NCBI GenBank assembly: GCA_019054805.1
Contig: JAHQIY010000001.1
Span: 930,001 to 994,000 of the forward strand
DNA length: 64,000 bases
Reading direction: 5' to 3'
Source of the DNA: Brachionus manjavacas
Lineage: Eukaryota; Rotifera; Eurotatoria; Ploima; Brachionidae
Positions 30,956 to 42,385 of the stretch are shown here, piece after piece (position 1 is the first letter of the stretch; every line of letters begins with the position of its first letter). Under the pieces are notes generated by a model that ran no database searches, was not told the DNA's origin, and saw nothing but the letters and a program-made list of their open reading frames with translations. Position numbers and translations under genes: made by a program.

Positions 30956-31202
30956 AAATGAAAAAAATTCAAGCTCACTTTTAAACGACTTGTTGATTCT
31001 TACAAAAAAGGCATTGATTTGTATTTTCAATTGAGTAAAAAAATAACCCAGTCGGTGACAGATGCACAGTTGAATTCTAAAAATTCGTCCATAAGCATTT
31101 CAAACCAGACTAACAAATACTTGGACATGTATCGTTTATTGACGGAGAAATTCGATGAATTGGAGAACAATTTTAGAAATTTGCTGTTTATTGACGGGGT
31201 TA
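30956..31202 (+). pseudogene. Unknown exon X, copy C, interrupted by LINE2
   Basis: As in copy B. One A fewer in the A-run near the start. Confidence 0.55.
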
Positions 31203-31390
31203 ATAATAATAATAATAAAAATAATATATATAAGCTACAGCAAGACTAGCTTGCGGAGGTGGCCTACTAGGAGGTCACCTATGGTAGCTCTTTGCACATT
31301 ACACATAAAAATTTACTGCAAAAAGAAAAAACTGTTTAAATTTTTAGGTCAAAATAATAATAAATAATAATAATATAAGTTACAACAAGC

Positions 31391-31421
<31 letters not shown>

Positions 31422-31780
31422 CATATATTACTTCTCACTTTCATATGCTACATATACTACATCACCATTGCATTTGAATTTTAAATTAATCTTTTTCTTT
31501 TTTCTATTTCTTACTTTTTCTTTTCTTTCCTTTCCTTTTTTTCTTTTTTTTCTATGCTAGACTTAGACCGATCCAATCAAGCAAATCAACCAGACCAATC
31601 TAGCTCCACAAAGACCACAATCAAGGTAACTCAAAATTCTTTTCTTTTGATCTGATTTTTTATAAATAAATGCTCCTATTCATGATTGTTGACTGGACAT
31701 GAAGGTATCGTATCGGTTCTTGAACTTGTTGACCGAGTCGGCGTCTATGACTGTAGCTGGTAGGGCATTCCACTCGTTGA

Positions 31781-33685
31781 CTATCCTGTTGGTGAATGTG
31801 TTTGCTCTTTGAAGACATTTGGTCGAGGCCTGGCCGGACAATCTTCTTGCATGACCTCTGATACCTCCGGCGGGTCCGGGTTGGGATAGTGAACTTGCGG
31901 GAACCGGGGATTCACCCAGCTCACTTCGTTGATCCCTTTGGTGAGTTTGAACATCTGGATCAGGTCTCCACGTACACGGCGCTCTTGAAGGGGAGTTAGT
32001 CTAAGGACGGCAAGACGGTCTTCGTAGCGCCAGTTTCTAATGCGGGGCACCAGTTTGGTGGCCCTTCTCTGCACCTGCTCGAGCATCTTTGCGTCTTTCT
32101 TGCTAGGGGGGGACCAGACAACAGCGGCATATTCCAGGTGGGGTCTAACGTAGGCACAATAAAGGGTCCTGCAGGTATCTAAAGTCCAATATCTAAATGA
32201 TCTTTTCAACTGGCCGAGTATTCCGGTAGCTCTGTTCACTTGATTTTTAATATGAATAGAAAATTTCAAATTACGTGATAATGTAACTCCCAGATCCTTT
32301 TCTGTGTCGACGTAAGCTAGTGCACTCCTGGACTCGTCTTCCCCCATCATTAGTTCGGATTGGGCGTAGCTGTTCTTACCAGACTTGCTAAATTCCATCG
32401 CCTTGCATTTGCTCACGTTGAAAAGCATACGCCACGTGTTTGACCACTCAGAGAGTGCATCGAGGTCATGTTGCAGTGTTGATAGATCACTGGTGCTTCG
32501 TATTGTGGCAATCAGTTTACTGTCATCGGCAAATAGTTTGACAAGATGACTGACCGCCGCTGGCATGTCGTTGATGAAGATGACGAACAGAAACGGACCA
32601 AGGACGCTACCTTGAGGGACCCCACTAGACACATCAATCCAGTCAGCAGTGTGCTGACCCATCACTACCCGCTGCTGCCTTCTTGACAAGAAGTCGCTGA
32701 CCCAATCGACAATGCCTGGACAAAACCCGTAGGCAACCAGTTTGGCTCTTAGAGATGCGTGACAAACTCTGTCGAAAGCTTTTGCAAAATCGAGGAATAC
32801 AACTAGGACGTAGAATCCCCTATCGATGCCATCGCTTATGCGGTCCACCGTCTCTAGTAAATTAGTGACTACTGACTTCTTCAGGACAAAACCGTGTTGA
32901 TTCGGAACGATCGCTTTGTTGCTGTAGAGGTGATCCATCATGACGTCTCTTACCATACGTTCCATCAACTTACAGGGGATTGACGTCAAGGAAATAGGCC
33001 TGTAATTACCAGGGGAACTCCTACTACCTTTCTTGAAGATGGGGCTGATCTGAGCGAGTCTCCAAGCGTCTGGGATCCTGCCGCTGTTGTACGAACTGGT
33101 GAAGATAGCGCTGAGGACCTCCGAAAAGGCAATGGCGCAACTTTTGATGACGAATGGGTGGATACCATCCATGCCAGGCGATTTCCTAGGGTTTAGGCGC
33201 AGTATGTACTTGCGAACGGTGGCGGGCGAGAAGAAATCAACATCTATGTCTTGCTGGGGACTTACCATGAGCTGGAGAGGCGGAGCTTGGCATGGTAGGC
33301 GAGGGATGAAGACACTTCCAAATTGGACATTGAGAATGTTCACGATCTTGTCACCATCAGTGTGAAAGGCGCCATGACAGTCGAGCAGGCCTTTGATGGA
33401 GTCTCTGCATTGCTTCTGGCTGTTAATATAGTTGTAAAGAAGCTTTGGTTGAAGCTTACAGACCCTGACAATAGATGCTTCGAACTTACAGATGGCATTT
33501 CTTACAGCTTGTTTTACCTGCTTGCAGATCAAGGAGTAAGCGGTTCTCAACTCAAGGCAACAAGGGGCTGATCCAATCCGACAGTAGATTTTGTACTTCA
33601 TCCTGGTTAACAACTTGATTTTGGGGTTGAACCACTTGGGATTGGGGCGCTTGCGTGCTCTTGGCACTTGGTTGGGGATAGCCAT
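31781..33685 (-). CDS. LINE2 ORF2 reverse transcriptase part, copy C
   Basis: 634 codons: same RT with catalytic LFADDSKLI, and here continuous into the post-RT block (LEQVQRRATKLVPRIRNWRY, RRVRGDLIQMFKL). The last part is shifted by a missing base near 31908, so the normal C-terminus is lost. Confidence 0.88.
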   Translation of the reverse strand: MAIPNQVPRARKRPNPKWFNPKIKLLTRMKYKIYCRIGSAPCCLELRTAYSLICKQVKQAVRNAICKFEASIVRVCKLQPKLLYNYINSQKQCRDSIKGLLDCHGAFHTDGDKIVNILNVQFGSVFIPRLPCQAPPLQLMVSPQQDIDVDFFSPATVRKYILRLNPRKSPGMDGIHPFVIKSCAIAFSEVLSAIFTSSYNSGRIPDAWRLAQISPIFKKGSRSSPGNYRPISLTSIPCKLMERMVRDVMMDHLYSNKAIVPNQHGFVLKKSVVTNLLETVDRISDGIDRGFYVLVVFLDFAKAFDRVCHASLRAKLVAYGFCPGIVDWVSDFLSRRQQRVVMGQHTADWIDVSSGVPQGSVLGPFLFVIFINDMPAAVSHLVKLFADDSKLIATIRSTSDLSTLQHDLDALSEWSNTWRMLFNVSKCKAMEFSKSGKNSYAQSELMMGEDESRSALAYVDTEKDLGVTLSRNLKFSIHIKNQVNRATGILGQLKRSFRYWTLDTCRTLYCAYVRPHLEYAAVVWSPPSKKDAKMLEQVQRRATKLVPRIRNWRYEDRLAVLRLTPLQERRVRGDLIQMFKLTKGINEVSWVNPRFPQVHYPNPDPPEVSEVMQEDCPARPRPNVFKEQTHSPTG

Positions 33686-33925
33686 GGAGGAAGCAGCGGC
33701 ATAGGACTTGATTATCCAATCATATGCGATATTGACGTCCTTATCAATGGGGATGATGCTGTCATTAATGAGGGTACTGAAGAGCTCGTAGTTGCCACGG
33801 TGAAGGACTGGGCGAGGGGATACTACAGAAGGAGTATGACCGCCAGTGCGGAGCTCGTAATTCCAGGTAAGTGTTGCGTGCAGGCCGTCCTTCTCAGTAA
33901 AACCAAGGGGAGGTCCGTGTGTTAC

Positions 33926-34408
33926 TCAGAAGACTCTGGCAGGATCGCTCGTGACCACGAGATCCAGGATGTTGGTTCCTAGCCTTGGATAGAGAACGTA
34001 CTGGGTCAGAAAGTTCTTACCTAGAGTGTCCAAAAACTTCAGGCTGGATGGACGTCCTTTGTTGACACAGAAACCTCCTTCTTGGGTCCAGCTGATATCT
34101 GGGAAGTTGAGGTCACCGGCCACTAGAAGACTTTTTGATGAAGATGAGCTGCACAGGAAACTCGCATGGCCAATGCACCTGTTGATCTCAAAGTTGAGCT
34201 CTCCATCGGCGTATGGGGGCCTATAAATGCACCCAACAAGAATAGTTTCGTCTTTGCTCTTGACGTTGCACCATATCTGCTCGCTCCTAGTGTTGGACAG
34301 AACCTCGTCGCTGACCTCAAAGCTCTCTACGTCACAGCGCACATATATAGCTACACCTCCCCCTCGGGCCATTTCCCTATTCTTACCGTAGAGCTTGTAG
34401 TTGTCCAA
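33926..34408 (-). CDS. LINE2 ORF2 endonuclease part, copy C (frame broken upstream)
   Basis: Carries GGGVAIYVR, VGCIYRPP and VAGDLNFPDISW. The preceding part with the catalytic Glu lies in another frame because of a shorter A-run near 34537. The Ser-rich N-terminus is at 34734-34453. Confidence 0.82.
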   Translation of the reverse strand: MDNYKLYGKNREMARGGGVAIYVRCDVESFEVSDEVLSNTRSEQIWCNVKSKDETILVGCIYRPPYADGELNFEINRCIGHASFLCSSSSSKSLLVAGDLNFPDISWTQEGGFCVNKGRPSSLKFLDTLGKNFLTQYVLYPRLGTNILDLVVTSDPARVF

Positions 34409-34657
34409 TTTGCAATTGCTCAGGGCGTTGAACCATGTCTCCGTGATGAGGATTACGTGAGGGGATTTGTGAAAGGCAGATAGAGAGTTGAAGTCGCTCC
34501 ATTTGTTAGCGAAAGATGTGGCATTAGTGTAAAAAAGTTTAAAAATTTGGTTGGATTACCATTGGATTCCTTGCTGTTTGAAGATGAGGTGCGATTAGTC
34601 GAAGTAGATCTCCCGGAGCTCATTCCACCTGATGCCCCAATAAAATTTCTTGCCAGC

Positions 34658-35446
34658 TTATGGATGACCCTGAGGTTTGACGCCGTAGCGGTGCCTCCCT
34701 TCAGAGTCGCTCTTGCTTTCGCTGAGGAGGTCATTCCGTTTGTTTCGTTCGGTCCTTAGTTCTCGTTCCAATGCTCTCTCGCTGGGGGTTTTGTCTGGAT
34801 TGATATAAACATTCTTTAAGTCCTCAGTGCCCCGAAGGTTCTTGGGGTTGCGTAGCGCCGTTTGCTTGCTAGATTCCTCCTTGAACTCCACCAAGATCAT
34901 ATCAAGCTCCTTTTTAGACCGATTTTCATTGCTCTTATTGTTCCTAATGCGCCTAAAGCGCTTAACGGTTTTGCTCCTATCTAATTTCAGAGCTTTTAAA
35001 ACCACCTCCACCTTTTCTTCGTCTTCCTCCTCATCTCCAACTCCAACTCCTGATATCACTACATTGTTTTCGATCCTTGCCTTGTCGTTGATCTCCTTGT
35101 TGACACTGGCTATGAGGACCTGCGTCTGTTCACTCTGTTTCTTGCCGTTGACAATGGCACTCCACGAAGCTTCCATTCCACCAGTCTGGTTCTTCTTTGC
35201 CTCAGCTAACTCGGTTTTCATTGTCTCGATTGTTTTGGACTGGTCCTTAACAACGGTCACAAGTGCCATAATATACTTGTGCATTTTCTCACGGATTGCC
35301 CCAACCTGTTCGTTGCCCACTGACACCCAGTCCACCTCCAAAATCTTAAGCGCTTCGTCCATTTGCTCAATAGAAGAAGACGAAACAGCCGAATTAATTA
35401 TGTTAATTTTTTGAGTTTTTTTGAAAAAATGTTTTTTTTTATTCAA
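34658..35446 (-). CDS. LINE2 ORF1 protein, copy C
   Basis: 262 residues, as in copy B but open to an earlier Met with a Lys-rich start (MNKKKHFFKKTQKIN). It has the coiled-coil N-half, the ENNVVISGVGVGD block and a basic C-terminus. It overlaps the ORF2 start. Confidence 0.75.
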   Translation of the reverse strand: MNKKKHFFKKTQKINIINSAVSSSSIEQMDEALKILEVDWVSVGNEQVGAIREKMHKYIMALVTVVKDQSKTIETMKTELAEAKKNQTGGMEASWSAIVNGKKQSEQTQVLIASVNKEINDKARIENNVVISGVGVGDEEEDEEKVEVVLKALKLDRSKTVKRFRRIRNNKSNENRSKKELDMILVEFKEESSKQTALRNPKNLRGTEDLKNVYINPDKTPSERALERELRTERNKRNDLLSESKSDSEGRHRYGVKPQGHP

Positions 35447-35579
35447 TTTTTGTAAATTTTAATAAATGACTGTTATTAGTGAGCATTTTTTCGATATAAC
35501 TGTATTTGATCATCTATTGTAGGAAGGATTCGGAAAAAAATCTGATAAAAAGTGTACAGTACTGCTATGATAAACTGTT

Positions 35580-35995
35580 TTTAAGAAATTTTACGTAAAA
35601 TCGCGTAAAGTCGCGAAGAAAAATTACGCAATTTTACTATAAAAAAAATTCACTTTAAATGAATAAAAAAAAAAGAAAAAGAAAAAAAATTCATTCAGAT
35701 TAAAGTTTAGTCGTTGAAAAACTGGGTCTAGTCGGTAAGGTGAACCATAGTTCAATTATTATCCGAAAAATTCTTGTTCTAAGATTCTGTGAACTATCTT
35801 AAAATATTTTTTGATTATGCGAACAAATTGAACAAAGCTCAAAATTTAATAGAAAGTCGAAACTGATAAAAAAATTAGTTAATAGTTTTTTAGGTTTTTT
35901 AGCTTTAGAAATAGCATTTTCTATGATCTGGTTGACTTGGTATTACTCTTTCCATAGTCCCAAATACCTAAATGCGCTCTCTTCTTAAATCTTTG
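35580..35995 (-). mobile_element. ACGTAA-arm / IS1595-like relic (copy C)
   Basis: Same as 9990-10420, following the right flank of LINE2. Confidence 0.4.
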
Positions 35996-36621
35996 CCTTT
36001 CAGCATAAAATAATAAAAATTAAAAAAAATTAAAATTATTTTTTTTCAGCCTTTTAGTGTTTTTTAGTGAGTGAAATAAGAGTGAACATTTTTCAATATT
36101 AATATTAGAAACTTTCCACCATATAAGATTAGTATTTTTTAAACTAAAGAAATTCGATTAAACTAAAGTCAGTGGCACATTTGTCTTGACGAATGAAGAC
36201 TTACATAGCTTTAAACACATTCATAGATGATTTGTTTGCATTCGTGATGGAAATGCTCACAATGTATCGCATAGGATGCTGAAAAAGGTAGCTTTTTGAT
36301 TCTATTAAAATAAGAAATTAAAATAAAAAGTTTTGTTAAAATTTTTCAAAAATCATAGGAGATTTTTGTTTTAAGAAATAATCTAACAACTGATTTAGTT
36401 TTATTTTAAAATAAAAAAGCCGACAGTTCTTTTAAAAAAAATTTTTCTTTGTAATTTTGAATCTTTAACTTCCATTATAATATCTATTTTTTTACCCTAA
36501 ACGGTCTTTAGGGTAAAATACTTAAAAAATATTTTTTAGTTTTTTTTAAAAGATGAAATTGAAATTGAAAAATAAAAAAAAAATTGTAAGCTTGATTTAA
36601 AAAATTTTATTAATATTTTAG

Positions 36622-36820
36622 AAAAGATGTGTCAAAACTGCCATGGATATTACTTTTTTTATTCAAACAATCAATGGTGGTGGGTAGAAAATCCATCAAG
36701 AAAGAAAAAGTTGAACATTCCGAAAACTTTTTCAAAACAATTGGATACATAATCGACATTTTAGATTATATTCGAAAATGTTTCGAATTTAAATATTTTT
36801 TTGTAAATTTCGTTTTTTAA
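36622..36820 (+). pseudogene. WWW exon Y1, copy C (frame broken)
   Basis: Identical to Y1 in copy A. The T-run after PKTF is one base short. Confidence 0.4.
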
Positions 36821-38251
36821 TTTTGTTTTTAAATTGTAATTGTAAATAGTCTTTTATAAATTTTGTTGTAAAAATAAAAAAAAATACAAAAAAATTGTAA
36901 AATTAATAAAAAGAACTAACCGCAAAAAAAAAATAAAAAAAATAAGAATTAAAAAAAAAACATGTACATATTGTAAATAGAAAAATAAAATCAAATATAT
37001 TATTTATATCAAAATTTGTCTTTATTTTTATCTAATTTTTGTTTTCACACTGTCCATTAATTGGAGCGTTTATTTGATTACGATCAGTTTGCTGAACTTT
37101 CTTTCTTTTTAACCATTTAGCTTTTAAACACTTAAACAATTCTAATTTTTAATTTGACTGTATTTATATTATTTCAACATTTTTTCATAAAAGGCTGGTC
37201 ATTATAAAATTAAAAATAAGATTTATGGTTTAAAATGTTGATAACCTTTTTTTTCGACTTATTCTAGAATAGTATCAGCTAATACATAGTTATTGACTTT
37301 TATAATTTTTCTTATTTTCTAAACATCTAAAAAGGTAAACCTAAATTAAGAAAAAAATTCAAAAAAAAAGAAAAGAACAAAAATTTTTAAATCAAAATGA
37401 ATTTTGAAACGTAAAGACATACAGAATCAGAATAATAAAAAGTGAACTTCGAAACTAAATTTAATATGGTTCCCATGAATTATTTTGATCCCGGATAGTC
37501 TAGTTTTTGACCCAAAAATATTCAACCAACATTTAAGTAAATTCGAGAAATTTCTGGTAAAATCATCGGAACAAATCTGTGGAGTTAATTATTTTACTAA
37601 TAAACTGGCAATAATATAATTTACTAAATTAGTCTAAATTAAAGTATATTTTTAAAGCTTTTTCTTTCTGGATAATGTCTTTTAAAAGAAAATAAGCTTT
37701 TGAAATTTTTAATTTCAAATTCTAATGAGAAAATGTGGAGCTTATAAAATTTGAAAACTTTTTCAAAACCTTTTCATTATTGTCTCGCGTTATAGCCAAA
37801 AAATCAAAAAGCTAAATTAGCTGCTTATAAATTATTTAAGTTTATTAATTTAAATTTCTAAAATAAAACTAAAACTGAGAAAAAAATGAAATGAAAAAAC
37901 AAATTGAATTGAATCATGAGTAGTTTAAGTGACTAATTTAACTTTTTGATATAACGCGAGACAAAAATGCAAAGAACTGCTAAAATTTTTGAAAAAATCA
38001 TAGGACTGTTTTTGTTTAACAAAAAAATCAAATAACTGATTTTGTTATATTTTAAAATAAAAGAGCTGACGGTTCTTTTGAAATAAAATTTTCTTCGAAA
38101 TTTTGAATCTTTTACTTCAAGTATAATACATACTTTTTTACTCTTGAGACCGTATAAATAGTCTTTTTTTATTTACAAAAAAATAAAATTGAAATTGAAA
38201 AATTAAAAAAAAATTGTAAGCTTGATTTAAAAAATTTTATTAATATTTTAG

Positions 38252-38451
38252 AAAAGAGGTGTCAAAACTGCCATGGATATTACTTTTTTTATTCAAACCA
38301 TCAATGGTGGTGGGTAGAAAATCCATCAAGAAAGAAAAAGTTGAACATTCCGAAAACTTTTCTCAAAACAATTGCATTAATAATCGACATTTTGGATTAT
38401 ATTCGAAAATGTTTCGAATTTACATATTTTTTTGTAAATTTCGTTTTTTAA
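38252..38451 (+). CDS. WWW exon Y2, intact in copy C
   Basis: Open from the acceptor TTAATATTTTAG to TAA: RCQNCHGYYFFYSNHQWWWV, ENPSRKKKLNIPKTF, then TIALIIDILDYIRKCF. Compared with Y1 it has His for Asn before Gln-Trp, and Leu for Phe and Ala-Leu for Gly-Tyr in the helix. Synonymous and conservative changes dominate, which suggests past selection on the protein. The family is unknown. Confidence 0.42.
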
Positions 38452-39859
38452 TTTTGTTTTTTAATTTTAATTGTAAATAGTCTTTTATAAATTTTGTTGT
38501 AAAAATAAAAAAAATACAAAAAAATTGTAAAATTAATAAAAAAGATACACCGCAAAAAAAAAATAAAAAAAATAAGAATTAAAAAAAAAACATGTACATA
38601 TTGTAAATAGAAAAATAAAATCAAATAAATTATTTATATCAAAATTTGTCTTTATTTTTTTCTAATTTTTTGTTTTCACACTGTCCATTAATTGGAGCGT
38701 TCATTTGAAAACGATTATTATTTTCTTAAAGTATTAATATTGTCCAGGAAATAAGTCATTCACATGATAAAAATCAGTTGCTGACCTTTTTAATTTTGTA
38801 AACTTTTAACCTATTATTCTAATTTTTTCTTAGAAAATTCTTAGAAAGATTGCCGAATAATAGGTAAGACAGAAATTTTAAATAAGTTTGTTAGTTTATT
38901 TTTTTAAAATTTAACATACTTAAGTTTAAGTCTTTAAATTGAAATAATATTTTGAATTGATCATCAACTTCAAGATAACGTAAATTTGAACAATTTCTTT
39001 ATTTTATGTTAAAAATGCGAGTGATTTTAATTTAAAAAAAAATGAAATCTTTATTTTCGATGAAACTAATGCTTTCAAGGCAAATTAGCCCAAAACTTAA
39101 ATTAAAAAAATATATTTAAAATAAATAGACCAAAATATTTGAATAAAATAAGAATTTTTTTTTTAATTTTGTAATTAATGAAGAAAAAAAGAAAAAAAAT
39201 TTTAGATTTGCTTGATTAAAAAAAGATTTGCTTGATATAAAAAAAGAACTAGCTTTTTAGTTTCCTTTTTTAAAAAATTTGTTGAGCTTTAGAATTGAAT
39301 AGCAAAATTTTCTATTCTCTTGGATTAAAAATTTTTTAATTCAAATTCTAAGAAGAAAATTTTAAGCTTTATGTATAAGAAAAATTCTAACAGTTCTTTG
39401 CATTTTTGTCTCGCGTTATATCAAAAAAATCAAAAAGTTAAAATAGTCGCTTAAACTCTTCATGTTTCAATTCAATTTTTTTTTCATTATATTTTTATTT
39501 GCTTGGTTTTAAATTGAGTTTTTTTAAAATTTGAAAAAGCTCTGAAATTAAATTATGAAGACTTTCTAATTCTGGTGATTCTAGAGATTTTGAATTAATA
39601 TAAATAACATTTGGCAAGATTTTTTCTATTCTACTTTTTTCAATAAGACTTTAAGTAAAAAAGCCCTAAAAAGAAGTGGCTTTATTTAAAAAAAAAACAA
39701 ACTGAATTCAAAATATGTATTTTTATAAAATTAAATCAAATGATAGTTTTTCCGGCTATCTTTATTAATAATTAACATATATATAATGCTATTTTTTGTT
39801 TTTTGTCGAAATTTTGACAACAAATTTTAAGAGAATTACCAAACAGATTTTCTTGATTT

Positions 39860-40990
39860 TTTTATTATTATTTATTTGTTATTTATTTATTTATTTTCTT
39901 TATCGAGCTAGGGCTCCTTCAGAATAAATTAAAAATCAAAATCAAAATAAAAAATAAAATTAAAGTTAATAAAATGAGATAAAAAAATCAAAATAAAGTA
40001 AATAAGCTAAAAAAAATGAAAGTTTAGAAGACAAAGATTGTTTCATGTGGCACATGTTTACATAGTTCTGGTTTCGGGAAAAAAGGAGGAAATAGTAAGG
40101 TAGCAATTACACAATGGAGTTGGGTATTCAATTTATCTCGATTCGAAACCTTCTTTGTATTCCTGCACCAGTGTTTCAAACAATGGAATAGAATGACTCA
40201 GTCCTGTCCCAACATTTCTCTCACTCAACTAAAAAAGCCGATTTGAGACTGTAAGTAATTCAAGTTTGTTAAAAGCTTCGTGATGCATGATATTGGAGGG
40301 AGTATCATATTTTAACTTACGAAAAGATCTGACTGCTGTATTCTGAATTGCTTGTAACTTTTTGATATTATTTTCTGAAAATTCAGGCAAGGAAACGAAT
40401 AGTCTAGAATTGAACCAACTAAAGATTTATAAAGATTTCCCAACGTTTTTTGATTAAGACCCCATTTTTCATTTGACATCTTAATAATATTTACCCTTTT
40501 GTTGCAGCGTTCTTTAATTTCGTCTACTAATATATTAAAATTTAATTTAGAATCAAATTTTTTACCAAGAAACTTGATTTCTTTTTGGCTCATTATTCTG
40601 TTTTCATAAATTTTTAAGTTTAGATTATCACTCTCTTTATTGTACCTAGAGAAGATTACTGAACACGACTTTTCAACTGATATCTTCATTTTCCATTTAA
40701 TAAGCCTTTGTTAAAGTTCGTTGTTGTAATTATTTATCTTATTTTCTAGGTTCCCCTTTTTGTAATAAATGAAGAATGTAACTAGATCATCTGCGAAAAG
40801 CTGAAAGTATTCATTATTTGTTTTGTTTCTTTTGGGGATGTCATTAATATATATACTAAATAAAAGAGGACTAATTACTGAGCCTTGAGGAACACCTGCA
40901 GTTATTTGATATTCGTCGCTCAAGTGGTCATTCACATTTACCTTAAATGTCCTAGAGTCTAAAAAGGGTCTAATCCAGTTAACAAGACCC
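39860..40990 (-). mobile_element. LINE3, 5'-truncated, copy C
   Basis: Same as the A and B copies, with FADD near 40780, the hairpin/TTAT 3' end and abutment to M3 exon 1. Confidence 0.85.
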
Positions 40991-41171
40991 AAAAAGCCAA
41001 AACTAACATAAAGTTACAAACTAAATTAAAGGCTATGAACGAATTAGATAAAAATTTAGGAAACGTTTTATGTTATATAAATATTTTAATAAGTGTTTTT
41101 CCGGATAAAGATGTTCGAGACACTTCCTCTGATGTTGTAGCTGAACTGAATAAGTTTACAATTGAATTAAG
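40989..41171 (+). pseudogene. M3 peptidase-like exon 1, copy C
   Basis: Same coding as A and B. The donor here is AAG|GTACTT where A and B have GTAATT. Confidence 0.7.
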
Positions 41172-41220
41172 GTACTTTAAAAATAAAAATGCTCATGAAA
41201 AAATTTAATTTTTTTTTGGA

Positions 41221-41502
41221 ATGGACAAAAAATTTTTGGAATTTTTAGAAAAAGCTCGATCACAGTTTGACCAACATTTAGACAATGAATCGAGACGGTA
41301 TTTGGAAAAGAACATACTTGAACGAAGACTTGATGGTCTTCATTTAGACGATAACACTTTGAACCATGTCAAGATATTAAGTGAAAGGATAAGTGGTTTA
41401 TGTGTGGAGTTTTCGAAAAACTGTAATGAGAATCGACTAAATTTAGGAATTAAAAAAATAATATATTTGAAAGACAATTTAATCAATAAGTTGCTATTTT
41501 AA
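41221..41502 (+). pseudogene. M3 peptidase-like exon 2, copy C
   Basis: The longest version, RRYLEKNILERRLDGLHLDD through LCVEFSKNCNEN and then a non-family tail. Its 3' part is also the left arm of the inverted duplication at 41416-41612. Confidence 0.7.
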
Positions 41503-41612
41503 TAAAAATTATGTTAACATTTTTGTAAAAATAGCAACTAATTGATTAAATTGTCTTTCAAATATATTATTTTTTTAATTCCTAAATTTAGTCGATTCTC
41601 ATTACAGTTTTT
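41416..41612. repeat. Near-perfect palindrome formed by inverted duplication of the M3 exon end
   Basis: AAAAACTGTAATGAGAATCG...AAGACAATTTAATCAAT returns in inverted order on the right side of a centre at GTTAAC (about 41513). Arm length is about 90 bp. The copies in A and B stop after AAAAATAG, so they lack the right arm. Confidence 0.88.
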
Positions 41613-42149
41613 ACAGCATTCATGTCAATTATAGTACAATTAAAAAAAATTACAAAAATTTTTTAAAATATCATTAATTTGTTATTGACTTTATTAATTA
41701 AAAAAATTTTTCAAAAATTTTAAGACTGCTGTTCGAAAAATGCTTACCTATTATTCTACAGTAAAAGTTTTGGATCTGGAGTAGCTTTTGATATTTAAAT
41801 TTCTCCGTGGGCATAAAAATTTTTTTATCCACAAATCCAGTTAAAATCCCTATTTACACGGTTTAACAAAATAAAATAAAGCAATTAACTATTAGCTAAT
41901 TCAAGGTGATTTTAGGAAAACACTCATTAAAAATAAAAATTATATTATAAAAGTAAATATTTATATTTTTAAAGAATGAAACGAATATTTTTATTTTTCA
42001 ACTTAAACAATTATAAATTTAAGACATCAAATTTTTTTGTCTGTAAAAATTTTTAGTAAAATAAATTAAAAGTTCAATAAAGAGGCACCTATAATATAAA
42101 ATATAATGAAAAGAAAATATATATAGAAATAAAGTGTTAAATGTGACTT
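41613..42149. other. Copy C-specific AT-rich segment
   Basis: Absent from A and B. No coding stretch is supported. Confidence 0.5.
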
Positions 42150-42360
42150 ATGTTTGCATTGCTGAAGCTCCAGGAATAAAATCAAGAAATTGTAAGGTAT
42201 CAATTACACAACGGAGTCGGGTATTCAATTTATCTCGATTCGAAACCTTCTTTGTATTTTTTCACCAGTGTTTCAAACAATGGAATAGAATGACTCAGTC
42301 CTGTCCCAACATATCTCTCACTCAACTAAAAAAGCCGACTCGAGACTTTAAAAAAGACAA
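42150..42360 (-). mobile_element. LINE3 3'-end fragment, diverged
   Basis: Aligns with 14500-14660 (ATTCAATTTATCTCGATTCG, CAATGGAATAGAATGACTCA), the C-terminal coding and trailer region of LINE3, in the same antisense orientation and about 90% alike by eye. Confidence 0.75.
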
Positions 42361-42385
42361 AAAACTCTTTTTTATAAAACAAATA

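Larger units (their letters stand above)
31203..35478 (-). mobile_element. LINE2, near full-length, copy C
   Basis: Same insertion point, orientation and structure as in copy B. Distinguishing changes: the G-run near 32106 is one longer (keeping the RT-to-C-terminus frame), the C/G-run near 31908 is one shorter (breaking it later), and an A-run near 34537 is shorter (breaking the endonuclease frame). Neither copy has all frames open. Confidence 0.92.
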
